DNA of 32,183 bases, from assembly GCA_947467125.1 (NCBI GenBank), contig CANIGN010000005.1, positions 1-32,183 on the forward strand. Direction: 5' to 3'. How positions within the stretch are numbered: the first letter of the stretch is position 1; each line of letters starts with the position of its first letter. The stretch comes from Bacteriovoracaceae bacterium. Lineage in GTDB: Bacteria; Bdellovibrionota; UBA2428. Shown piece after piece: positions 9,377 to 17,437 of this stretch. The notes under the pieces are model-generated. The model was given only the letters and a program-made list of their open reading frames with translations. It was not told where the DNA came from and ran no database searches. The position numbers were made by a program, and so were the translations under genes.

Positions 9377-10936
9377 ATGGGTTCGAGTGAAATTTTAATC
9401 AGTCGGAGCGTGGGGGAAACTCGCGTTGCACGTTTAGAAAATGGTGAGTTAACAGAATTTTTAGTGGAACGTGAAAATGTTAAATCTTTGTTAGGAGGAA
9501 TCTACAAAGGAAGAGTTTCTCGAGTTCTTCCGGGAATGCAGGCGGCATTCGTTGATTTGGGATTATCAAAAACTGGGTTTTTATATGTTGATCTTGTGGT
9601 AGATCCTGAAGCTCAACACAGTCAGGCTATTGAAGATGTGATTGATCCAGAAGAAGCGCATTCTCAAAACGATGAGGAAGAGGGTGCTTCTGAGTTTAGT
9701 GTGAACCCAGAGAGAAGAAAAAATAGACCTATTCAGGAATTGCTCCGCGAAGGAGAAGATATTCTTGTTCAAGTTACCAAAGAACCTATGGGCACAAAGG
9801 GCCCCCGTCTTACGGGTTATGTGAGTTTACCGGGACGGTATTTGGTTTATCTTCCGGACAGTCATACCCTTGGGGTTTCACGAAGGATTGAAGACGCAGA
9901 AGAAAGAAATCGTCTCAAAGAAATTGTTGAAAAAATTCGTCCTCCAAAAGGCGGTATTATTGTTCGCACTGTTGCAGAAGGTGCAAGCGAAAAAAACTTA
10001 AGAGATGATCTTGAATATATTTTGAAGGTTTGGGGAAATCTAAAAAAGTCTTTTGAAAAGCAAAAATCAATCGGGCTTTTATGGCAGGATTTTGATTTGT
10101 CTCTTCGAATCGTTCGGGACCGAGTGACGGATGATGTGGAGCGAATTCTTGTTGACGATTTACATCTGTTTAAACAGATGACCAAATTTATCCAACTTTT
10201 TTCTTCAAAAATGAAAAAGAAAGTAGAGCTTTTTGTCCAAACAACAACGCCTCTTTTTGAAACATATGGAATTGAAACGGAAGTGAATCGAGCGACTGCT
10301 CGAAAGGTTTGGCTCAAATCCGGTGGATATATTTTGATTGATGAAACGGAGGCTTTGATTTCGATCGACGTGAATACGGGGCGCTTTGTAGGCAAAAGAA
10401 ATTTAGAGGAAACGCTTCTTCTTACAAATTTAGAAGCTCTCAAAGAGATTGCGTATCAAATTCGCTTAAGAAATTTAGGGGGGATCATTGTTGTTGATTT
10501 TATTGATATGGAAAGACTTGAACATCGCGAACAGGTTTATTCATCTTTTTGCGAAGAAATGAAAAAGGATCCTGTGAAGACTCAGGTGTATCCAATGAGT
10601 CCTTTGGGGTTGGTTGAGCTTACAAGAAAGAGAACAAGAGAGAGTTTGTCTAAAACTCTGACTTGTCCGTGTCCTGTCTGTGATGGATGGGGACACGTTG
10701 AGTCAAAAGAAACCTTTGCCTATAGAATTTTTAGAGCTTGTGAGAAAGAATCAAAGCTAGCGGTCGAAGGTCAGGGGCTTGTTTTGTATCTGCCTCCGGA
10801 TATGGCCACTTTTGTAACAGAGTCGCTGAAGGGTTTTTTGGAAGATTTGGAGAAAAAGCTTTCAAAGCGAGTCATGATTCGGGTGGACGAGGACTTATTG
10901 CCTCGGGAGTTTGAAGTTTACGCACATGACCTGTAG
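9377..10936 (+). CDS. rng: Ribonuclease G/E family endoribonuclease
   Basis: S1 region (GGIYKGRVSRVLPGMQAAFVDLGLSKTGFLYVDL), catalytic region IDVNTGRFVGKRNLEETLLLTNLEALKEIAYQIRLRNLGGIIVVDFIDM, and zinc-link-like CPCPVCDGWG. Confidence 0.95.
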   Translation: MGSSEILISRSVGETRVARLENGELTEFLVERENVKSLLGGIYKGRVSRVLPGMQAAFVDLGLSKTGFLYVDLVVDPEAQHSQAIEDVIDPEEAHSQNDEEEGASEFSVNPERRKNRPIQELLREGEDILVQVTKEPMGTKGPRLTGYVSLPGRYLVYLPDSHTLGVSRRIEDAEERNRLKEIVEKIRPPKGGIIVRTVAEGASEKNLRDDLEYILKVWGNLKKSFEKQKSIGLLWQDFDLSLRIVRDRVTDDVERILVDDLHLFKQMTKFIQLFSSKMKKKVELFVQTTTPLFETYGIETEVNRATARKVWLKSGGYILIDETEALISIDVNTGRFVGKRNLEETLLLTNLEALKEIAYQIRLRNLGGIIVVDFIDMERLEHREQVYSSFCEEMKKDPVKTQVYPMSPLGLVELTRKRTRESLSKTLTCPCPVCDGWGHVESKETFAYRIFRACEKESKLAVEGQGLVLYLPPDMATFVTESLKGFLEDLEKKLSKRVMIRVDEDLLPREFEVYAHDL

Positions 10937-11040
10937 CTTTTTTTCAGGGGTCAATATTAAAATTTTAAATCAATTTTTTAATTGAGGAAAACTCTGTATT
11001 TGGTCGAAATAACCGCTTTGACCCACAAGTGCCTCGACAC

Positions 11041-11090
11041 CTGAAAATAGATGAAAATAGCTAAAAATAGCTAAAATCAGGCGAAAACAG
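11041..11090. repeat. Five imperfect, in-phase 10-bp repeats (ctgaaaatag / atgaaaatag / ctaaaaatag / ctaaaatcag / gcgaaaacag)
   Basis: Read directly; consecutive 10-mers with conserved AAAAtAG-like cores, immediately 5' of the DnaA-box cluster. Confidence 0.75.
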
Positions 11091-11098
11091 GTTCTTTT

Positions 11099-11195
11099 AG
11101 TTATCCACATTTTATGTGAATAACTTTCCACATAATCGTAAGAGCTTTTTAAAAGAGAGTTCAGATCGTAAGTCCTGTAGAAAGCCTGTGGATAA
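11099..11195. promoter_or_regulatory. DnaA-box cluster: TTATCCACA 11101-11109 (+), TTATTCACA 11115-11123 (-), TTATCCACA 11187-11195 (-), weaker CTTTCCACA 11124-11132 (+); oriC-like or dnaA autoregulatory region
   Basis: Two exact consensus 9-mers and one single-mismatch 9-mer within about 95 bp, upstream of a dnaA-family gene. Confidence 0.85.
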
Positions 11196-11302
11196 CTCTG
11201 GAGCAGGGGGGCTTTATGGCTCGCCGCACAAGCGACAATTTGGGGGCACTTTTTCTTCAAGTCTGTAATAAAACAGTAAGTCTCTAGAAAGAAACTCTTA
11301 TT

Positions 11303-12772
11303 GTGAGGGAAAATTTTATTGCCTCTACGGCAACTCGTGCGGAAAAAAACGGAGATTCTCATTCTCGCACGTCTTTAGCTCTTACAAAATACTGGGAACG
11401 TCATGAAGGCCTTGCGCAAATTGGTGAGCGCTATCTTTCAAGAGCAAAAATTCGCAAAGAAGCAGGCGGCCTTCTATTCATTGTTCCGACAAGTTTTCAT
11501 CTTAAAGTTATTCAACCTTGGAAAGAAGTTCTTGAATCGACACTCAATGAAAAAATTGTAGGCTTTGAGGTTTCGCGAGAAGAGAAAAAAACTCCGTCAG
11601 TTGATTTTTCTCGTGTGCAATCTCAGCAGTCTGCACAGAGCGAATCCTCCACTCAGCTTCCTTCTACGCAACTTTCTATTCAGCTTTCACCCGTGAATCC
11701 ACAAGTAGATCGAGTGGAAAGGGAACGCATGCGTCGAATTGTGGCGCCTTATTTTGTTTCTTCTCCTGCGTTAGAAGTTCCCACTCAGTTAGTTTCTCGT
11801 TGGGCAAATCAAATCAAATTTGGAAATCAAGTTTTGTGGGTCTATGGAGCGCCTGGAAGTGGAAAAACCACATTGCTTCGCCAGCTCAACCATTGGATCA
11901 GTCTTGATTATCGAATGGAATTTATTGATGTGATGTCTTTTTTCCACGAATGGAGAAAAGCTCTCGATCAAAACAACACCTTTGCTTTCATTAAAAAATA
12001 TCGAAGAGAAACGGATGTTTTCGTTCTCGAAAATATCGAAGAGCTAAGAGGAAAAGTCGGAACTCAGCAAGAGCTTCTTTTCACTTTGAATACGCTTTCT
12101 GATAGAGGGGCTTCCTTTGCGGTTTCAAGTTCTCTTTCTCCTCAAGATTTAAAAGAAGATTTGGATCCACAGCTTTATAGTCGTCTTTTGTCTGGTTTAG
12201 CTGTGGAATTGGCTGCTCCTGATAAAAGCTTTAAAGAAAATCTTTGGCGTCATTTAATGGCTCAACATGGATTATCTGAGGTTCAAGTAGATTTGGGAGT
12301 TCTTGAAAAACTTTTCAATTTAAAACTTTCAACAGCACGAAAAGTTCAAACTGTTTTCATCAATGCAATTGCGCGTCTGAGTGTATCGGGTCGTTTGCAG
12401 TTGCAAGATGTTTATGAATTTGAAGGCATTCATGCTCCTCAAGTTCTTCCGATGACCTCAACGGGGATGAATCCTCGTCAGTTGATAGAGCGAGTTGCAA
12501 AACTTTCTGGTATCAGCACGAGTGCTGTTCTAGGAAAAGGACGCCGCGCAGATGTGGTGTTGGCTCGCAAGTTTATCTTTCTTTCTCTTTCACGCATGCT
12601 GGGAATGACGAATACTTCCATTGCTCACTATGTAGAAAAAGATCCCTCTACTGTTTGTCATGCTCTCAAAACGATTCAAGAAGATCTTCTCAACAATCGT
12701 CATGTTGCTAAGCAGTGGAACTGGATATGCTCTGAGTTGGGTTTAAAAGAAACCTCTTACAGCACCCATTGA
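11303..12772 (+). CDS. dnaA: Divergent DnaA-family replication initiator (AAA+ domain plus C-terminal Bac_DnaA_C-like HTH); GTG start
   Basis: Walker A GAPGSGKTTLL; Walker B region KKYRRETDVFVLENIEELRGKVGTQQELLFTLNTL aligns with DnaA [33 protein letters not shown]; box VII-like LYSRLLSGL; domain IV VLARKFIFLSLSRMLGMTNTSIAHYVEKDPSTVCHALKTI aligns with DnaA [40 protein letters not shown]. Confidence 0.88.
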   Translation: MRENFIASTATRAEKNGDSHSRTSLALTKYWERHEGLAQIGERYLSRAKIRKEAGGLLFIVPTSFHLKVIQPWKEVLESTLNEKIVGFEVSREEKKTPSVDFSRVQSQQSAQSESSTQLPSTQLSIQLSPVNPQVDRVERERMRRIVAPYFVSSPALEVPTQLVSRWANQIKFGNQVLWVYGAPGSGKTTLLRQLNHWISLDYRMEFIDVMSFFHEWRKALDQNNTFAFIKKYRRETDVFVLENIEELRGKVGTQQELLFTLNTLSDRGASFAVSSSLSPQDLKEDLDPQLYSRLLSGLAVELAAPDKSFKENLWRHLMAQHGLSEVQVDLGVLEKLFNLKLSTARKVQTVFINAIARLSVSGRLQLQDVYEFEGIHAPQVLPMTSTGMNPRQLIERVAKLSGISTSAVLGKGRRADVVLARKFIFLSLSRMLGMTNTSIAHYVEKDPSTVCHALKTIQEDLLNNRHVAKQWNWICSELGLKETSYSTH

Positions 12773-12803
12773 AGTGTGTGGAATGTGGCTCTAAACTCAG
12801 GCT

Positions 12804-14132
12804 GTGGGAGCCAAAAAAACATTTGTCCTCGATACGAACGTTCTTCTTTTTGATGCGCAAGCAATTTATAAGTTCAATGACAATGATGTGGTTATTCCCA
12901 TTTCAGTCATTGAAGAAATAGATCGCTTCAAAAAAGATTTGAATGAAGTGGGTCGCAACGCTCGTCAATTTAGTCGCAACCTCGATAATTTAAGGTCGAA
13001 GGGATCTCTCTCGACAGGAATTAAAATCGAGACGGGTGGAACTCTTCGTGTTGAGTTGAACGATGAGAAATTGCAACTACCTGCGATGCTTGTTGGCGAA
13101 AAAGCAGACAATAGAATTCTTGCTGTTGCTTATAATCTTTTAAAAAAGAAATCAGCTAAAGCTGTTGTCTTTATTACAAAAGATACAAACTTACGCCTCA
13201 AGGCAGATGCCTTGGGAATTCCCGCTGAAGATTATGAAACCTCTCATGTCAGCATTGAAGAGTTGTATTCGGGGATGGGAGTTTTTGAAGTTAGTTCCAA
13301 AGAAATTACAGCTTTTTATACGGATCGTCGTTTAGCTTTTGAGCGTCCGGATCTTTATCCCAATCAATTTGTTATTTTGAGAGATCAATTGAACCCCAGT
13401 CACTCAGCTGTCGGGCGTTATGATTTACGTCAAGGAGCGATTCTTCCTATCATAAAATCTCCAGAGGGAGTTTGGGGTTTGCATCCTAAAAACGTTGAGC
13501 AAAGTTTTGCTCTCGATTTGCTTTTGAATGATGAAATTCAATTGGTGACTCTTGTAGGAAAAGCGGGAACAGGAAAAACTTTGCTTGCGATTGCTGCAGG
13601 CTTGTTAAAAACTTTGGATGAGGGGAAATTTCAAAAGTTACTCGTTTCGCGTCCAATTTTTCCAATGGGTAAAGACGTAGGTTACCTCCCTGGTGATATT
13701 GAGCAAAAATTAAATCCTTGGATGCAGCCTGTGTTTGATAACATTGAGTTTTTGATGGGCGGAGCAGAGAATCGTCGTCGAAGTAGCAGTGTCGTGCGCG
13801 GAATGCAGGAACTTATTAATCAAGGTATGTTGCAAGTTGAAGCTCTCACTTACATTCGTGGAAGAAGTATTCCGAATCAGTTTTTGATTGTCGATGAAGC
13901 ACAAAACTTAACTCCACATGAAATTAAAACAATTCTTACTCGCGCGGGAGAAAATACAAAAATTGTATTAACGGGTGATTGCTACCAAATTGACAATCCT
14001 TATGTTGATAGCACGAGCAATGGTTTGGCTTATGTTGTCGAGCGTATGAAGCAGGAAGAAATTTCTGGTCATATTAGCTTGGTTAAAGGAGAGCGCTCGA
14101 TGCTTGCAGAATTAGCATCGAATCTATTGTAA
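12804..14132 (+). CDS. PhoH-family ATPase with N-terminal PIN domain
   Basis: PIN: KTFVLDTNVLLFDAQAIYKF...VFITKDTNLRLKADALG. PhoH: VTLVGKAGTGKTLLAIAAGL, LVSRPIFPMGKDVGYLPGDIEQKLNPWMQPVFDN, FLIVDEAQNLTPHEIKTILTRAGENTKIVLTGD. Confidence 0.95.
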   Translation: MGAKKTFVLDTNVLLFDAQAIYKFNDNDVVIPISVIEEIDRFKKDLNEVGRNARQFSRNLDNLRSKGSLSTGIKIETGGTLRVELNDEKLQLPAMLVGEKADNRILAVAYNLLKKKSAKAVVFITKDTNLRLKADALGIPAEDYETSHVSIEELYSGMGVFEVSSKEITAFYTDRRLAFERPDLYPNQFVILRDQLNPSHSAVGRYDLRQGAILPIIKSPEGVWGLHPKNVEQSFALDLLLNDEIQLVTLVGKAGTGKTLLAIAAGLLKTLDEGKFQKLLVSRPIFPMGKDVGYLPGDIEQKLNPWMQPVFDNIEFLMGGAENRRRSSSVVRGMQELINQGMLQVEALTYIRGRSIPNQFLIVDEAQNLTPHEIKTILTRAGENTKIVLTGDCYQIDNPYVDSTSNGLAYVVERMKQEEISGHISLVKGERSMLAELASNLL

Positions 14133-14134
14133 TC

Positions 14135-14668
14135 ATGTTTGAAAATAGAAAATTTTATAGGATTCCCAGTCAAGCGCGCTTTATTTTGGGGAATTCTCAG
14201 AAAATTTTTACAGGTCGCTGTACAAATATTTCTTTTGGTGGAGGTTTTGTCCAGCTTCTTGATGTGACGGGATTGAAAAGTGGAGATCTTCTTAAGTGTG
14301 ATTTTGTACTTCATGAAGGTGGACAGGTTCTGACGGCTCAAGTTGAAGTCCGTAGGGTTTCTCAGGGGTCAGCGGATCCAACGGATCCGGTAGGAGTTGG
14401 GATTAGTTTTTCTGAGTTAATTGGGGCTTCTCAAAAAGAATTGTCTCAATTTGTTTTAGATCAAAAAAGAATATACGAGCTTTTAGGGGCTCTTCTAATG
14501 AACACAGAACCTGATTTGCGCTCAATAAGACCGTTGATTTCTAAGTTGCCGCTTCAGCGACAACCTAGCTTAAGAGATTTGCGAATTTTTGTGGAAGCAA
14601 CCTTGAAAGCAATTCAATTAGTTGAACAGAAGGGGACGTCGCTGCCCCCTTCTCCTGGTCTTTCTTGA
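14135..14668 (+). CDS. PilZ-domain-like protein (possible c-di-GMP binding)
   Basis: NRKFYRIPSQARFIL...CTNISFGGGFVQ...LKSGDLLKCDF...VEVRRVSQGSADPTDPVGVGISFSEL matches PilZ R-x-x-x-R ... (N/D)xSxxG organisation. Confidence 0.72.
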   Translation: MFENRKFYRIPSQARFILGNSQKIFTGRCTNISFGGGFVQLLDVTGLKSGDLLKCDFVLHEGGQVLTAQVEVRRVSQGSADPTDPVGVGISFSELIGASQKELSQFVLDQKRIYELLGALLMNTEPDLRSIRPLISKLPLQRQPSLRDLRIFVEATLKAIQLVEQKGTSLPPSPGLS

Positions 14669-14676
14669 TTTATTCG

Positions 14677-15825
14677 TTAAGCATTTCTTTCAAAAATTTC
14701 TTTTGAAATAATTAAGCGTTGAATCTGGCTTGTGCCTTCGTAGATTTGAAAAATCTTAGAGTCACGATAAAGTTTTTCTACAGGATATTCAGTGCTGTAT
14801 CCGTAACCGCCAAAAACTTGCACGGCATCTGTGCAGACTTTGTTACACATGTCGGCTGCAAAAGCTTTTGCCATGGCTGCAAATTTTGTATTTCTTCGGC
14901 CTTGATCGATTTCATGTGCCGACTTCCAAACAAGAAGACGGGCTGCTTCGATGTTCATTGCCATTTCTGCAATCATAAAACTCACCGCTTGATGTTTTGC
15001 GATAGGTACACCAAATGTTTTGCGTTCTGTTGCATACTTCATTGCATGATTCATGGCTGCTTTTGCAACACCGACTGCACCTGCGGCAACAGGTGGGCGA
15101 GTGTGGTCAAAAGCTTTCATCGCGATTTTGAATCCATCGCCTTCTGCTCCTAGGCGATACTTTGAGGGAATTTTTACATCCGTGAAAACAAGACCTCTTG
15201 TATCAGAGCATCTTTGACCAAGATTTTTTTCTTTTTTTCCAACTTCAATTCCCGGAGTACTTGCGGGAACGATGAATCCTGTCATTCCTTTAAAGCCAAG
15301 TTCTTTATTTGTGTAAGCAAGAACAAAATACCAGCTTGCAACAGAGGCGTTGGTAATCCACATCTTAGATCCATTGATGACATAATCATCGCCCACTTTT
15401 TTAGCAGTTGTTTTAATCCCTTGAACATCTGATCCAGCATGAGGCTCAGTCACACCATAAGCAGCCATCATAGGTTCTAGAGTCATGGGTGCGAGGAATT
15501 GTTTTTTTTGTTCATCGTTTCCGGCAACAATCAAAGGAGCTTGTGCAAGTCCATTGGCTTCGAGTGCAGTGTACATGCCACTGCAATAGCTTGAGAGTTC
15601 TTCTGCAATTAAGCAGCCATCTAAAACTGAAAGTCCTAAACCACCGTACTCTGGAGCAATGTGTGTGTTCATGAGTCCAAGCTCATGAGCTTTTTTGATA
15701 ATAGGCCATGGGTATTCGCCTGTTTGATCAAAATGCTCCACGTGTGGGCGCATTTCTTTTTCGCCAAAATCGCGAGCGAGTTCAATGAGGCTTTGTTGTT
15801 CAGGGCTTAAGTCGAAATTAGACAT
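14677..15825 (-). CDS. Acyl-CoA dehydrogenase
   Basis: [97 protein letters not shown]. Confidence 0.96.
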   Translation of the reverse strand: MSNFDLSPEQQSLIELARDFGEKEMRPHVEHFDQTGEYPWPIIKKAHELGLMNTHIAPEYGGLGLSVLDGCLIAEELSSYCSGMYTALEANGLAQAPLIVAGNDEQKKQFLAPMTLEPMMAAYGVTEPHAGSDVQGIKTTAKKVGDDYVINGSKMWITNASVASWYFVLAYTNKELGFKGMTGFIVPASTPGIEVGKKEKNLGQRCSDTRGLVFTDVKIPSKYRLGAEGDGFKIAMKAFDHTRPPVAAGAVGVAKAAMNHAMKYATERKTFGVPIAKHQAVSFMIAEMAMNIEAARLLVWKSAHEIDQGRRNTKFAAMAKAFAADMCNKVCTDAVQVFGGYGYSTEYPVEKLYRDSKIFQIYEGTSQIQRLIISKEIFERNA

Positions 15826-15866
15826 ATGTTTATTCTAAGCAAGTCGTGAGAAAAAACAAAGGTTCT

Positions 15867-17012
15867 TTAGAATTCAGAAAGTTCTTTTCGTTCTTGAGTC
15901 CAGAGCTCTTTTATCCAGGATAATGAATTATCTGTTGGAAGAAAGCTTATAGCTAAATCCATTTGCCGAAGAGCTTCTTTGAAATTTCGTTGATGAGCCA
16001 ATTCTATGGCTTCTTGCCTAAGCTTATGGGCTTGCAGGGTTTCCTGATAAGCCACACATCTAGCTTCTTCTCTTAGGGGGCGTTCTCGAAGGGCTTTCCA
16101 TGCGGTGAGGCCTCCGCCTTGGTCTGTATGCATGAGGCAGTTGGAATAATTTAATTTATATTCGGAGGCGATGCCTCGAGCTCCAAATTCTTGATTTCCA
16201 ATTGTTGAAACATAATCAGGTAATCCTAAGAGGGCATGACCTAATTCATGAGCAATCAAAAATTCACCCAAGTATCGAGATTGAAGTGAGGGGTTGTTTT
16301 CTTTGATCTCAGTAAGCATTCGATAACTAGAGATGATCACAAAAGAGGGGTTCGCAAAACCGCCCACTAATCGCGAGGAACTGAGATGGCGAGTTTCCAT
16401 CCTCATAAAGTCTGGAGCCTTAAGCGGCATGTTTGTGATAAATATTTTTAAAGGCTGATAGGGATTAAGCTTCCACCTGGGAAGGAGTTGTTTTCTATAA
16501 AAAGATTGCCAAAAAGAAAGGTTTTCTAATTCTTTTGCTTCGACTGAGCTTAAGAGGGGGGAAATTTCATCCGGAATTTGATCTTGAATGAAGCGCCACT
16601 TTTTAATTTTGATTCCAAAGTGGTCTTCAAAGCTTTGTAGGCTTACAAGAATGGCTTCGCGATTTATATATTCAGGAACTTTGGGATATCCTTCAAAGTT
16701 ATTGACATAAAACTCAACTTCACGCTCTGAAGATATTTTTGAAAGTTTATTTTCTTTAAAAATTGAAGCTGCACTTAAGAAGAGAACAATACAAATCGTT
16801 GCCCACGTAAGGAGGGTGGCGATTTGCTTGTGTTTGATCTTCTTATTGATGACGTTGAGTTGATGTTCAATGATTAAAATAAAATCATTGGTGGGTGGAT
16901 ATATAGAAAAAGCAGCGCCGCATGTACTGCAGAAACTTTGAGTTTCATCTGGTAATGGATGGGCACATCGTCCACAAAAGACTGATTGAGGCCCTTCAAC
17001 TCGAAAACGCAC
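15867..17012 (-). CDS. Zinc-ribbon, single-TM protein with an HExxH metallopeptidase-like domain
   Basis: CGRCAHPLPDETQSFCSTCGAAF zinc ribbon; TM LLTWATICIVLFLSAASIF; LIAHELGHALLGLPDYVST with downstream YSNCLMHTDQGG; TPR-like C-terminus. GTG start. Confidence 0.75.
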   Translation of the reverse strand: MRFRVEGPQSVFCGRCAHPLPDETQSFCSTCGAAFSIYPPTNDFILIIEHQLNVINKKIKHKQIATLLTWATICIVLFLSAASIFKENKLSKISSEREVEFYVNNFEGYPKVPEYINREAILVSLQSFEDHFGIKIKKWRFIQDQIPDEISPLLSSVEAKELENLSFWQSFYRKQLLPRWKLNPYQPLKIFITNMPLKAPDFMRMETRHLSSSRLVGGFANPSFVIISSYRMLTEIKENNPSLQSRYLGEFLIAHELGHALLGLPDYVSTIGNQEFGARGIASEYKLNYSNCLMHTDQGGGLTAWKALRERPLREEARCVAYQETLQAHKLRQEAIELAHQRNFKEALRQMDLAISFLPTDNSLSWIKELWTQERKELSEF

Positions 17013-17094
17013 CTTTTTTTATCGGGGTGCACGTTGAACTTGAATGTGAATTAACTCTTAAGATCGAGTGGGTAATTTGTCGGTTAAATTTGAG

Positions 17095-17358
17095 TTAATT
17101 TTCGAAATTACTTTTAAGAGTTTTGAGAATTTCTTTGAGCCAAGATGTTTGTACTTTTTCTTCAAGTGCGATGATGAGTGCTTTAAATTGTTTTTGCTCT
17201 TTGAGGCTGCCTTTTTTGAGGGGAAAGTCTTTCTCTTGTTGGTCTAAAAGTTGGTTAAGAAGAAATTCTTTTGTTTCTTTTTTATAGGTCGATTCCCACG
17301 CTTTTTGGTGAGCAAATTCATCGTGAGCTTTTTTAAATTCAATGACGTTATTTTGCAT
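17095..17358 (-). CDS. Small hypothetical protein
   Basis: 87-aa ORF, charged and helical, with ATG start in a gap between same-strand genes. Confidence 0.5.
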   Translation of the reverse strand: MQNNVIEFKKAHDEFAHQKAWESTYKKETKEFLLNQLLDQQEKDFPLKKGSLKEQKQFKALIIALEEKVQTSWLKEILKTLKSNFEN

Positions 17359-17437
17359 TTTTGACTCTTTAACGAGGCTGAATATAGGTCTTTTGACGCG
17401 TCAAGTCAATAAGTTGTTTTGATGATCGTGAATGGTG

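Noticed and set aside
9862-10443. 193-aa minus-strand ORF inside rng
   Set aside because: It is fully antisense to conserved RNase G/E sequence and Ser/Arg/Phe rich, a typical antisense artefact.
10970-11362. 130-aa minus-strand ORF across the oriC-like region
   Set aside because: It overlaps the DnaA boxes, the 10-bp repeats and the start of dnaA on the opposite strand. Its sequence is low-complexity and Ser/Phe/Lys-like, with no recognisable domain.
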